DNA of 64,000 nt. Origin: Bacteroidia bacterium (GTDB lineage Bacteria > Bacteroidota > Bacteroidia > J057). Below, piece by piece: positions 16,890 through 25,924 of the stretch (position 1 is the first letter of the stretch; each line of letters starts with the position of its first letter). The notes below the pieces were generated by a model. That model did no database searches. It saw nothing but the letters and a program-made list of their open reading frames with translations, and had not been told where the DNA came from. The position numbers and the translations under genes were made by a program. The stretch is taken from positions 23,275-87,274 of the forward strand of contig JAIBAH010000008.1 in assembly GCA_019695295.1 (NCBI GenBank), read 5' to 3'.

Positions 16890-17573
16890 TTAATCTATCG
16901 TTAGCGTTTCTCCTATTTTTAACAAATGTAATTGTTTTTCTTTTTCCCGGAAGGTCTCAATGGCTTTCTCATGATTGATAACAATAAAGCCAAAAGTATC
17001 ATAATGCATTCCGATAATGGTATCACATTGAATGAATTCTGCGGCAACTGCGGCATCTTCTACACCCATTGTAAAATTATCCCCCAGACAAAGCATTGCG
17101 AATTTCAAATCGTACAGCGCACCAATCAGTTTCATGTCGTATGTAAGGGCGGTATCTCCGGAGAAGTAAAAATCGCCCTCATCGGTACTAATCACAAATC
17201 CCCCGGGATTTCCTCCGCTGCTTCCGTCAGGCAACGTCGAAGAATGAACGGCATTTACATATTTCACAGTACCAAAATCAAATTTCCATTGTCCTCCGTG
17301 GTTCATCGGATGATTATTCTTAATTCCTTTTTTCTCAAACCAGGAAACAATCTCATAATTGGAGATGACTTTGGCACCCGTTCTTTTGGCAATAACCTCT
17401 ACATCTGCCACATGATCCCCGTGTCCATGGGAAATTAAAATATAATCCGCAGGAACCGATTGTATATCAATCGCTTTTGCCTTATCATTTGGCGTAATAA
17501 AGGGGTCAAAAAGCAAATGAACGCCTTTAATTTCCACTCCAAGACAAGCATGCCCGTAATAAGTAACTTTCAT
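16890..17573 (-). CDS. UPF0173 metal-dependent hydrolase (MBL fold)
   Basis: A 227-residue cytoplasmic protein. The start at 17573 (MKVTYYGHACLGVEI) is the conserved family start; a longer frame opens at 17624 without similarity to the family. The MBL signature HGHGDH is at residues 49-54. Further metal ligands are in AVHSS, FSGDTALTYDM (Asp) and the late GMHYDTF (His). The whole UPF0173 pattern is present, including FDPFITPND. Substrate is not established for this family. Likely co-transcribed with rsmA; the divergent patatin gene starts 108 bases away. Confidence 0.93.
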   Translation of the reverse strand: MKVTYYGHACLGVEIKGVHLLFDPFITPNDKAKAIDIQSVPADYILISHGHGDHVADVEVIAKRTGAKVISNYEIVSWFEKKGIKNNHPMNHGGQWKFDFGTVKYVNAVHSSTLPDGSSGGNPGGFVISTDEGDFYFSGDTALTYDMKLIGALYDLKFAMLCLGDNFTMGVEDAAVAAEFIQCDTIIGMHYDTFGFIVINHEKAIETFREKEKQLHLLKIGETLTID

Positions 17574-17653
17574 ATTTTTAGTCGGTTTCAGTAAAAAATT
17601 TAATTCAGGGTTTAAAATTAACAACTTTTATCCGATAATTTATGTTTTTTCCC

Positions 17654-17661
17654 TATCTTTA
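17654..17661 (+). promoter_or_regulatory. Near-consensus -7 box (TATCTTTA)
   Basis: Matches TAnnTTTG except the last base, 20 bases before the ATG at 17682. Confidence 0.35.
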
Positions 17662-17681
17662 CAAAAAAAGATTCACAGAAA

Positions 17682-19985
17682 ATGACTTCTATTAGAAAGC
17701 AAAAAATCCTTAATGTAAAAAGAAAACTAAAAATCCAGCAATACTGGGAAGCCTTTTTTTATTCTTTTCCTGTCCGGCTGATTGCACTTCAGCTCAGGCA
17801 ACATCCCTTCCTGATTCTCACATGGCTGTTTGTATATGCCGTTATGGGCGGAGGTATTCTGAGTAGTATGGGAGGCCGGTATCAGGTACTTGAAGCTGAG
17901 TATCTCGGAGGAGTAGGCTTCAAAAGTTTTCTGTTGATGGGGGCGGCTTTCGGGTCTTTTATTTTTGCCTACCTTATTACATTATACATCAATGCAAGTT
18001 ATAAATTTCATTTTCTGGTTCTTCGGCGGGCACCTTTTTTTACATTTGCCCTGAACAACTCTATCATTCCCGGCATTTTTCTCCTCATGTTTGCCTATAA
18101 TTTCACGGAATGGACCGGAAATTTATATGGATACAGCTGGGAATTCTGGAAAAGAGCCATGGGATTTATCGGAGGAAGTTCATTGGTTTTTTTGATTCTT
18201 TCCTCTACTTTTTTTGCCACTACCAAAAACATTTTTACCTACTTCGGTGAAAGTATTCAGCATGAATTTGAGAAACAAAAAAAATTCAGAAGAGGGCGAC
18301 TACTCGTTGGAAAGGCCAAAGACAGTGTCAGTCATCCTGACAGGGTGGATAATTATCTGGGGATTTATCCGTTGGGAATCAGAAAAGTCAAAGATGTACA
18401 ATTGCTCAGTGTCCCCAAGGTATTGCAGGTGCTGAATCAGAATCACGGAAACCTGTTGTTTCTTCAGTTGCTTTTTTTATTTTTACTCATCGGGCTGGGT
18501 TTTTTCAGCGATTATCCCATTTGTCAGATACCCTTAGGGGCTACCGGTTTTCTTGCACTCGCTTTGGCAATGATGATATCCGGCGCATTGACCTTCTGGG
18601 TACGGAAAATCGGATTTGTGACCTTTATCATCCTTTTCGGATTAATCTATGGATACTACAAGGTAGATTTTTTAAGGGAAAGAAACAGTGCGTTCGGGAT
18701 GAATTACGAAGTTACTCCGGCTGAATATACACTTCAACGGCTCAATCAACTGGTTTCTTCGGAAAATATTCAGGCAGATAAAGAAGAAACTTTATCTATT
18801 TTGAATGCATGGAAGGCAAAGTATCAGCAAAAATATGGTCAGAACGCAAAACCATTTGCTGTTTTTGTATGTACAACAGGGGGAGGAATGCGTTCTTCTT
18901 TATGGTCTATCTCGGTACTCCAGCATCTTGATACACTAACCAACGGAAAACTTACGGACGAAATCAGACTTATGACGGGGGCTTCAGGAGGGATGATGGG
19001 AACGGGCTACTTCCGGGAGTTAATTTCGAAAAAAAGAAAAGGCGAAATTCCTTCTCTTGCTGACCCCAAACTCAATGAGCCAATCGTAAAAGACTTAATC
19101 AACCGGGTTTTTTTCCAGGCTCTTACTGACGCATGCTTTCCCAATCTGACTTTTAAAATAGGAGAAAAACAGTATGAAAAAGAAAAAGGATATGCTTTTG
19201 ATAAGCAATTAATGAATAACGTACCGGAATTTAAAGGAAAAAGGATGGGTGATTACCGCGAAGCAGAATTAAAAGCGGAAATCCCTCAGATGATTTTAAC
19301 CCCTGCCATTACCAATCAGGCCAAGATGTTGTATATTTCTCCTGTAGGTACCTCTTATCTTGCTGCGCCTACTCATATTGCAGATAAATATACCGCTAAA
19401 ACTCCCGGGATTGAGTTCCGGCGGTTTTTTGAGAAACAGGAAGCCGATAGCCTTTGGTTCGTTACTGCATTAAGAATGAATGCGACTTTCCCCTATGTGC
19501 TTCCCTTAGTGGCACTGCCAAGTAAACCCGAAATGCGTACGATAGATGCAGGAGCACTCGAAAATTTCGGTATCAGTACCGCTGTAAAATATATTTATTC
19601 TTTTGAAGATTGGCTCGAAGAAAATACGGAAGGGATTATATTTGTAACGATAAGAGATACCGAAAAGGAAGACCCTATCGAAGATGTTACAAAAGCGGGT
19701 GTCGTTTCCCAGATTTTTGCCCCGTTGGGGAGCGCAGTAAATTCTATGAAACAGGGAAATGATTTTGGAAATGACTTTTTATTACAGTATTTTAAATATT
19801 GGTACAAAGGCAAAATGCACATCGTTTCCTATGAATATCCATGGAATGAACTCCCGAATCCGGCTTCACTCAGTTTTCATCTTTCCGAAATCGAAAAGAA
19901 AAAACTCCCGGAATCTTTGCTTCATCCTCATAATATAGAACAGACAGAAATCATTCGCCAAATCTATCAATCCCCCTCAAAATGA
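17682..19985 (+). CDS. Membrane-anchored patatin-like phospholipase
   Basis: A 767-residue protein. The N-terminal half (about 25-325) has roughly seven to eight hydrophobic membrane segments, including LILTWLFVYAVMGGGIL, FLLMGAAFGSFIFAYLI and FVTFIILFGLIYGYY. The patatin hydrolase domain begins near 390: oxyanion motif TTGGGMRSS, nucleophile elbow GASGG with Ser435, and the catalytic Asp622 in IDAGALENFG. All dyad elements are intact, so it should be an active lipid acyl hydrolase working at the inner membrane. A multi-spanning anchor on a patatin domain is less usual than soluble forms. A weak hairpin with a long T run ends the transcript. Confidence 0.9.
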   Translation: MTSIRKQKILNVKRKLKIQQYWEAFFYSFPVRLIALQLRQHPFLILTWLFVYAVMGGGILSSMGGRYQVLEAEYLGGVGFKSFLLMGAAFGSFIFAYLITLYINASYKFHFLVLRRAPFFTFALNNSIIPGIFLLMFAYNFTEWTGNLYGYSWEFWKRAMGFIGGSSLVFLILSSTFFATTKNIFTYFGESIQHEFEKQKKFRRGRLLVGKAKDSVSHPDRVDNYLGIYPLGIRKVKDVQLLSVPKVLQVLNQNHGNLLFLQLLFLFLLIGLGFFSDYPICQIPLGATGFLALALAMMISGALTFWVRKIGFVTFIILFGLIYGYYKVDFLRERNSAFGMNYEVTPAEYTLQRLNQLVSSENIQADKEETLSILNAWKAKYQQKYGQNAKPFAVFVCTTGGGMRSSLWSISVLQHLDTLTNGKLTDEIRLMTGASGGMMGTGYFRELISKKRKGEIPSLADPKLNEPIVKDLINRVFFQALTDACFPNLTFKIGEKQYEKEKGYAFDKQLMNNVPEFKGKRMGDYREAELKAEIPQMILTPAITNQAKMLYISPVGTSYLAAPTHIADKYTAKTPGIEFRRFFEKQEADSLWFVTALRMNATFPYVLPLVALPSKPEMRTIDAGALENFGISTAVKYIYSFEDWLEENTEGIIFVTIRDTEKEDPIEDVTKAGVVSQIFAPLGSAVNSMKQGNDFGNDFLLQYFKYWYKGKMHIVSYEYPWNELPNPASLSFHLSEIEKKKLPESLLHPHNIEQTEIIRQIYQSPSK

Positions 19986-20037
19986 GGCACTAACCCATAA
20001 GCCCAGCTCCCTGTTTCCCCATCCGGAAGCCTTTTTG

Positions 20038-20062
20038 CTGTTACCAAACAGGTTTTTTTTTC
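20038..20062 (+). terminator. Weak intrinsic terminator
   Basis: 5-bp stem (CTGTT/AACAG), loop of 4, then a run of about ten T; 53 bases after the patatin stop. Confidence 0.5.
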
Positions 20063-20086
20063 CATTTATTATACTGACATCCGCTT

Positions 20087-20094
20087 TACTTTTG
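20087..20094 (+). promoter_or_regulatory. -7 box (TACTTTTG) of radC
   Basis: Exact TAnnTTTG match 30 bases before the start at 20125. Confidence 0.55.
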
Positions 20095-20124
20095 TACCGT
20101 TAAACTACAAATTATCAAAAAAAA

Positions 20125-20817
20125 ATGGGATATCAGTCTGAATTTAAATCAATTAAGGAATGGGCAGTAGAAGACAGGCCCAGAGAAAAAATGCTAACCA
20201 AAGGCGTCGAAGCGTTAACCGACGCAGAATTACTCGCTGTTTTACTTGCAACCGGTACAAGAGAGATGTCTGCACTGGATCTGGCAAAAAAAATCATTCA
20301 GGATTTGGGGGGATTTGGACAGGTAGCAAGAGCAAGTGCCAAAAAACTCATGACGATTAAAGGCATCGGGGAAGCCAAAGCCCTCACGATTACTGCTGCT
20401 CTGGAACTGGGACGAAGAAAAGCACGGGAAGAAGTATTTTCTCTGCAAATCAAAAGTTCTGAAACCGCCGCCCGCTATCTCATGGAAAAAATCGGTGACA
20501 GTGAGCAGGAAATTTTTTATGTATTGTTTCTGGACCGGAAAAACGCCATCAAATCAGAAAAAATGATTTCACTGGGAAGTATTTCCGCAACCCTGATAGA
20601 TACAAGGGTAGTCATGAAGGAAGCAGTTCAACACCTGGCTTCTTCCATGATTGTCTCTCATAATCACCCTTCAGGCAATCTTCAGCCTTCGCAGGCAGAC
20701 ATTGAGATTACCAAAAAACTCAAGGAGGCCGGCAAAATCTTTGACATTCCCATAATTGACCATATCATTGTATCTTCAAAAGGATATTACTCTTTCGCCG
20801 ACAATGGCTCTCTGTAA
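20125..20817 (+). CDS. radC: RadC-family JAMM protein
   Basis: A 230-residue protein of normal length for RadC. The N-terminus carries KEWAVEDRPREKM and a helix-hairpin-helix (MTIKGIGEAKA, about residues 76-86). The JAB/MPN domain has the zinc motif HNHPSGNLQPSQAD with ligands His179, His181 and Asp192. RadC was named for radiation sensitivity, but its repair role in E. coli has been retracted; an isopeptidase- or nuclease-like role is only proposed. It stands alone, with its own -7 box. Downstream lies a repeat-rich spacer and then the convergent GT4 gene. Confidence 0.95.
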   Translation: MGYQSEFKSIKEWAVEDRPREKMLTKGVEALTDAELLAVLLATGTREMSALDLAKKIIQDLGGFGQVARASAKKLMTIKGIGEAKALTITAALELGRRKAREEVFSLQIKSSETAARYLMEKIGDSEQEIFYVLFLDRKNAIKSEKMISLGSISATLIDTRVVMKEAVQHLASSMIVSHNHPSGNLQPSQADIEITKKLKEAGKIFDIPIIDHIIVSSKGYYSFADNGSL

Positions 20818-20858
20818 ACAAATACCTCAGGGAAAAACTCAGCACGAACTCCTGAGCT

Positions 20859-20938
20859 CCAGGCAGGTGAAAAACACCTGCCTGGGCCAACGGAAAGCCC
20901 ACCTTTCGAATGGCTTCACGCCTTCGACAGGTTCAGCC
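20859..20938. repeat. REP-like palindromic repeats
   Basis: Two adjacent hairpins in a GC-richer spacer. The first is a perfect 11-bp stem CCAGGCAGGTG/CACCTGCCTGG with an A5 loop (20859-20885). The second is GGCT-CC-loop-GG-AGCC (20912-20938), containing CCTTCGACAGGTTCAGCC, like intergenic REP repeats of many bacteria. No U tail follows either one. Confidence 0.5.
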
Positions 20939-20994
20939 AAAAAAGAAATCGTTTCGAGAATTTTCAACCACTCGAATGGTAGTATATAAAAACA

Positions 20995-22032
20995 TCAGAT
21001 AGCCCTGTGTATAAACTCCCGGTACTCGTCTATCGTCCGGCTGATTTCATATACAAAAGGGGTATAATCCGGCTTCGGTAAAGATAGCCAGTATTTCGCC
21101 TGCGTAACCAAAGCATTTATCTCTTCAGAAGCAAAAGTTTTGGGGGTATCCGGTAGATAACCCACCGGCTTTGCCACGATGTAGCAGCCACAGGCAAGCG
21201 CCTCCCAGTAAGCTACTCCCTGACCTTCATACTCAGAAGTGTGCAGCAGAATCCTGCTGTTCCTTAGCTGTTCATACACCTGCTCATGCCCCAAACGGCC
21301 TGCCAAAACGACATTATCCGACAGCCCGGCTATATCAATCTGACGCTGAAGCGCTTCCCTTTCCGGGCCATCACCCATGATTAATGCCCGTATTGACGGA
21401 AAATCTGCTTTTAATACTCCCACTATCTCCACGAATTGCTCATAATGTTTTAAACGAGTCAATGACCCCAAACCCACAACATCAATAGTCCTTTGAGGAT
21501 TCACTCCCGAAAAGGCAGGGATTGAAAGCCCAAGCGGAATAAGTGCTGACGGTTTTAGACGGTGATTTGCCTCAAAATCTCTGGCAAGTGACGGAGAAAT
21601 CGCTATATAAAATGTATTTTTTTTAAAAATAAATTCAGGATAACGGTTTTCCTTTTTCGCATCCTGGCCAAATATCCAGCTATCATGCGGAATACGGAAT
21701 AACCGTCCTGCCAAAGAGCCCATAAACGAAGCCTCAGTAACCCAAAAGGAGCTAATCCGCTCAAAAGGGCTTTGCCGGTTCCACCTGAATGCCTGAATCA
21801 AAATCCTGAACCAAATCAGAATCCGGAATGGAAACCGGCGGTTTTTTCCTCCTGCTGCATATACTTCTATTCCATTCCAGTAATAATGCTTTGGGGTGTA
21901 AGGATACTGAAAGGTGATAATTTTTATTTCAAAAAAACGGGAAGCCTCTTTCACCCAAACCTGAAGATACGGTACACAGGTAGTATCTGACTCATCCTGA
22001 GGAAAACCGGGGGTAAGCAGAAGCAAACGCAT
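20995..22032 (-). CDS. Family 4 glycosyltransferase
   Basis: A 345-residue GT-B enzyme. The N-terminal acceptor half begins MRLLLLTPGFPQDES. The C-terminal donor half includes VVGLGSLTRLKHYEQFVEI, IMGDGPEREAL and the EGQGVAYWEALACGCYIVA stretch with the Glu-x7-Glu motif that binds nucleotide sugar. Acceptor and sugar cannot be assigned. It starts 41 bases after murF/alr on the same strand, so a shared transcript is likely, which would fit a role in envelope glycan or polysaccharide synthesis. The C-terminus is short compared with many GT4 proteins but the frame is intact. Confidence 0.9.
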   Translation of the reverse strand: MRLLLLTPGFPQDESDTTCVPYLQVWVKEASRFFEIKIITFQYPYTPKHYYWNGIEVYAAGGKNRRFPFRILIWFRILIQAFRWNRQSPFERISSFWVTEASFMGSLAGRLFRIPHDSWIFGQDAKKENRYPEFIFKKNTFYIAISPSLARDFEANHRLKPSALIPLGLSIPAFSGVNPQRTIDVVGLGSLTRLKHYEQFVEIVGVLKADFPSIRALIMGDGPEREALQRQIDIAGLSDNVVLAGRLGHEQVYEQLRNSRILLHTSEYEGQGVAYWEALACGCYIVAKPVGYLPDTPKTFASEEINALVTQAKYWLSLPKPDYTPFVYEISRTIDEYREFIHRAI

Positions 22033-22073
22033 AAAAATTATTTATTTTTAATGATTCCTGTTAATTCCATTTT

Positions 22074-24515
22074 TTACTCCCTCACATAAACCCTTCTGAC
22101 CCTTGGACTTATCCGCGTCAGGATTTCATAGGGTATTGTATTTGCCGCCCGCGCCACCTCCGATACAGAACGAAAAGTATTTCCGCTTTGTCCAAACAAA
22201 AGCACTTCATCTCCCTCTTTCGCCTCAGGTATATCCGTAATATCAATCATCATCATATCCATGCAGATTCTGCCAAAAACCGGAGCCGGCTTGTCGTGGA
22301 CATATAATACTAATTTCCCATTACTCAGTGACCGGAAAATTCCGTCTGCATATCCGATGGGAATTGTCGCAATACGGGAATTCCGCTCCGTATATTGAGA
22401 ACGTCCGTATCCAATACTGGTTCCTGCCGGATACTCATGAATTTGAGAAATCGTGGTAAGCAAAGATCCGATTTCCTTTAAGTCAAAAGGAGTATCTACC
22501 GGATTAATCCCATACAAACCAATTCCAAGCCTTACCATCTCCATAGCATGCTCCGGGAAATGAAGAATTCCGGGAGAATTCAATACATGACGCAACGGAT
22601 AAATCCCGGTTTGGTCTGAGAAACCCGAACAGATATCCCTGAAAATCCGGATTTGTTGGAGGGTAAAATCACTCGCATCCTTTTCATCGGCAGCCGCCAG
22701 ATGTGTCATCAATGAAATTACCTGCAAATCAGGATATTGAACCAGATAAGTCACTATTTTATCCAAATCCTTTTCCAGAAAGCCCAGCCGCCCCATTCCC
22801 GTATCAAACTTGAGGTGTACCGGAAACCGGCTTAGTCCTGAAAGGCGGGCTGCACGGATATAGCGGTCCAGCAACCCAAAATCGTAAATTTCCGGCTCAA
22901 TATTATAACGGGTAAGTGCCTCCATACTTTCTCCGTCTGGATTCATCACCATGATGGGCAACTGCACCCCCTTTTCCCTTAACTCAATCCCTTCCGAGGC
23001 ATAAGCCACAGCCAGATAATCCACTCCCTCTTTTTCAAGTACCTCAGCGATTTCCCATGTACCACTCCCATAGGAAAAAGCCTTCACCATACACATCATT
23101 TTGGTGTTTTTGGGAAGAAGACCCCGGAAAAAACGGAGATTATGAATCAGTGAATCCAGATTAATCTTAAAAACAGAAGCATTCAGCTTATGATTCATAT
23201 AGGGGATAATTCTTTCCAGACCGAACTGCCTTGCACCTTTTAGTAAAACCGTACTATTCCGAAAATCCTCATACCGGAAAGCCTGAATAAAATCTTCCGT
23301 TCTTAAAAAGGCATGGGGAATTGCTTCATTGACCGGGTTACGCTGATGATAAAAGGTCTCCCCTATTGTATAAATATTTTCTTCCCCGAATATCCCTTCT
23401 GCCAGTTTCAATACCTGAATATGCTGCTGAGTGTGCTGACTTCCCTGATGAAGCATATCTGTCAGAATGAGTTTTTTCTTTTTATGGACAATAGTCTTTT
23501 TCAGAATCTCAAATGCATTCATTACAGAATCAAAATCAGAATTGTAACTATCGTTGATGAGTGTAATTTCCGGATTATCCGTAATCATCTCAGTCCGCAT
23601 CTGAACCGGATGCAAAAGCATAAGCCGCTCCTGAATCTGTGAAATATCCATCCCCAGCATTTTTGCCATCAAAATACACAAAGCGGCATTTTCTCTGTCG
23701 GCAGCTGTTTTAAACATTTGTGTAAGCTGAAGTCCGCTAAGGTCTATTTTCCCGTTTTCCCGTATGTAATCTTCAAATGTAACCGGAGGCCTCAGCCCAT
23801 CTCCGGAAACCACCTTGTTTACGCTTTCCTGCTCTCCCGAACACACCCACTGAGACACATACGCAAAAAGAGAAATCTTTTGGCGTATCTTCTCCTCCAT
23901 GGACGGAAAACCATCAGCATGAGCCGTACCCATATGCGTAAGTATCCCCATCGTAGGCTGAATCATTTCCCTGAGAATTTCCATTTCGCCCATACGGGAA
24001 ATTCCGGCTTCAATAATTGCAACCTGTGCCTGAAAATTCATTTGAAGAAGTGAAACAGGAACTCCCAGCTGACTATTGTAGCTCATCGGGCTTTTCACTA
24101 CCTGAAATACACCCTCTATCAGCGTAGTCAACCACTCTTTTACGGTTGTTTTCCCGTTACTTCCGGTAATAGCAATTACAGGATAGTGAAATCTCATACG
24201 GTGAAAATGTGCCCATACCTGAAGGCTGTCAATCGTATTTTCTACGAGTATATAATTAATCCCTCTTACTTCAGGCACTTTATCCACAATGAAATTCCTT
24301 ACTCCTTTTTCATACGCATTATAAATAAAATCGTGTCCGTCCCGGTTTTGGGTCCGTATTGCGATAAACAGCGTCCGGTTTCCGTACTGAATATACCTGC
24401 TGTCAAATGAAAGATACTGAAGGGCCTCCTGCTCCGGATAACCCTGAAATAAATCTTTGGCAGATACGACCTGTGCTATCTCAGGAAGGGTATATGGAAC
24501 ACCTATTATACTCAT
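22074..24515 (-). CDS. murF/alr: Bifunctional MurF-alanine racemase
   Basis: An 813-residue fusion. Residues 1-440 are MurF, which adds D-Ala-D-Ala to UDP-MurNAc-tripeptide using ATP: the P-loop GSNGKTT is at 118-124, the central IIEAGISRMGEM follows, and INDSYNSDFDS is the Mur ligase substrate region. From about 450 the protein is a fold-III alanine racemase. Its PLP lysine lies in MVKAFSYGSG (about residue 478) and its catalytic Tyr in SIGYGRSQ (about 705); GLYGINP is also conserved. The fusion couples D-alanine production to its use in peptidoglycan and is characteristic of Bacteroidota. No separate ddl is present in the window. Confidence 0.96.
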   Translation of the reverse strand: MSIIGVPYTLPEIAQVVSAKDLFQGYPEQEALQYLSFDSRYIQYGNRTLFIAIRTQNRDGHDFIYNAYEKGVRNFIVDKVPEVRGINYILVENTIDSLQVWAHFHRMRFHYPVIAITGSNGKTTVKEWLTTLIEGVFQVVKSPMSYNSQLGVPVSLLQMNFQAQVAIIEAGISRMGEMEILREMIQPTMGILTHMGTAHADGFPSMEEKIRQKISLFAYVSQWVCSGEQESVNKVVSGDGLRPPVTFEDYIRENGKIDLSGLQLTQMFKTAADRENAALCILMAKMLGMDISQIQERLMLLHPVQMRTEMITDNPEITLINDSYNSDFDSVMNAFEILKKTIVHKKKKLILTDMLHQGSQHTQQHIQVLKLAEGIFGEENIYTIGETFYHQRNPVNEAIPHAFLRTEDFIQAFRYEDFRNSTVLLKGARQFGLERIIPYMNHKLNASVFKINLDSLIHNLRFFRGLLPKNTKMMCMVKAFSYGSGTWEIAEVLEKEGVDYLAVAYASEGIELREKGVQLPIMVMNPDGESMEALTRYNIEPEIYDFGLLDRYIRAARLSGLSRFPVHLKFDTGMGRLGFLEKDLDKIVTYLVQYPDLQVISLMTHLAAADEKDASDFTLQQIRIFRDICSGFSDQTGIYPLRHVLNSPGILHFPEHAMEMVRLGIGLYGINPVDTPFDLKEIGSLLTTISQIHEYPAGTSIGYGRSQYTERNSRIATIPIGYADGIFRSLSNGKLVLYVHDKPAPVFGRICMDMMMIDITDIPEAKEGDEVLLFGQSGNTFRSVSEVARAANTIPYEILTRISPRVRRVYVRE

Positions 24516-24863
24516 GTGTGATAGAAGTGAAACGGATAATATATTAAAGAAAATATCTTTTTTGTGCGTTTTTTAGAGAAAATCAATGCAAAAACCCCAA
24601 AGAACTGATTTTTCCCCTTGCAATTTTTCTCCTAAACATCAATGATACTGTAAAAGTATATTTTTTTAAGAATGAATACGAAAAAAATAATATAAAAATA
24701 AAGATTTCATTCACAAAGTCAAGTCATAATATGCAAAAAGACAAATTCCATTGTATAGTTTCTTATCATAATTAATTTTGAGGACATCTCAACAGCCAAT
24801 AAAATCAATCGTATGAAAAAATAATTATGTACTTTTGCAGTGCCTATTTTTAAATGAATCCAT
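24516..24863. other. Divergent intergenic region
   Basis: 348 AT-rich bases between murF/alr and the arsenic operon. Apart from the -7 box at 24830 I see no ORF, hairpin or repeat. Confidence 0.6.
24830..24837 (+). promoter_or_regulatory. -7 box (TACTTTTG) of the arsenic operon
   Basis: Exact match 26 bases before the ACR3 start. No clear ArsR-type inverted repeat overlaps it. Confidence 0.55.
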
Positions 24864-25907
24864 ATGAATCCAAAACTGAAATTTATTGACAGATATTTAA
24901 CCCTTTGGATATTTCTCGCAATGATAACCGGAGTACTGACAGGTTATTTATTCCCGGAAGTTGCCAGATTTATTGACATTCTTTCCTCAGGCACAACCAA
25001 TATTCCATTAGCAGTCGGACTGATTCTGATGATGTACCCCCCGCTTGCAAAAGTAGATTTCAGGAAAATTCCGCTCATATTCAAAAAACCCGGATTACTC
25101 CTGACCTCCCTGTTTATCACCTGGATTGCAGGCCCCTTTTTAATGTTTTTACTCTCCATTCTCTTCCTCAAAGACTACCCCGAATATATGACAGGCCTTA
25201 TCATTATCGGCCTTGCCCCCTGTATTGCGATGGTAATTGTATGGAATGACCTCGCAGGAGGAGACCGAGAGTTTTGTGCCGGATTAGTGGGAATCAACAG
25301 CCTTTTACAGGTTTTCTTTTTCAGTTTGTATGCCTATTTTTACCTTGAAATCATGCTTCCTCTGTTTGGAATCAAGGGTTTATCCATTGATATTACAATC
25401 GTAGATATTGCCAAAACCGTAGGCCTCTACCTGGGATTGCCATTTGCTTTGGCAGTACTGAGCAGAATTATGTTAATCAGAGTTAAGGGCGAAACCTGGT
25501 TTAACAGAGCCTTTATTCCCAGAATATCACCGATTACTCTCTATGCATTATTATTTACGATTGTAGTAATGTTTAGCCTCAAGGGAGCCATGATTGTCCG
25601 GATTCCCATGGACGTAATCAGAGTAGCGATTCCTCTTGTCATATTTTTTCTTATAATGTTCTTTTTGATGTTCTGGGTCAGTAAATCCCTCGGAGCGTCT
25701 TATAAAGAAACCGCTACCGTATCATTTACTGCATCAGGAAACAATTTTGAACTTGCAATTGCCGTGGCTATCGGTGTATTCGGCGTGAACAGCGGTCAGG
25801 CTTTTGCCGGTGTAATTGGCCCTTTGGTAGAAGTTCCCGTTTTAATCCTGCTGGTAAAAGTCTCCCTGTACTTAAAAGACAAGTACTTTCATCCTGTCTC
25901 TCAATAA
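24864..25907 (+). CDS. acr3: ACR3-type arsenite efflux permease
   Basis: A 347-residue integral membrane protein with about ten helices, the normal size for ACR3. It exports arsenite As(OH)3 using the proton gradient. The hallmark is GLAPCIAMVIVWNDLA, whose Cys (about residue 119) is essential in characterised members. SFTASGNNFELAIAVAI near the C-terminus is also family-specific. It opens a three-gene run with spacers of 17 and 27 bases. The start at 24864 (MNPKLKFIDRYL) is preceded closely by a -7 box. No ArsR repressor gene is adjacent. Confidence 0.94.
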   Translation: MNPKLKFIDRYLTLWIFLAMITGVLTGYLFPEVARFIDILSSGTTNIPLAVGLILMMYPPLAKVDFRKIPLIFKKPGLLLTSLFITWIAGPFLMFLLSILFLKDYPEYMTGLIIIGLAPCIAMVIVWNDLAGGDREFCAGLVGINSLLQVFFFSLYAYFYLEIMLPLFGIKGLSIDITIVDIAKTVGLYLGLPFALAVLSRIMLIRVKGETWFNRAFIPRISPITLYALLFTIVVMFSLKGAMIVRIPMDVIRVAIPLVIFFLIMFFLMFWVSKSLGASYKETATVSFTASGNNFELAIAVAIGVFGVNSGQAFAGVIGPLVEVPVLILLVKVSLYLKDKYFHPVSQ

Positions 25908-25924
25908 GCATAAAACAGAAAAAT

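Noticed and set aside
16932..17438. A 168-codon plus-strand frame
   Set aside because: Lies entirely opposite the UPF0173 hydrolase, has no recognisable domain and no promoter.
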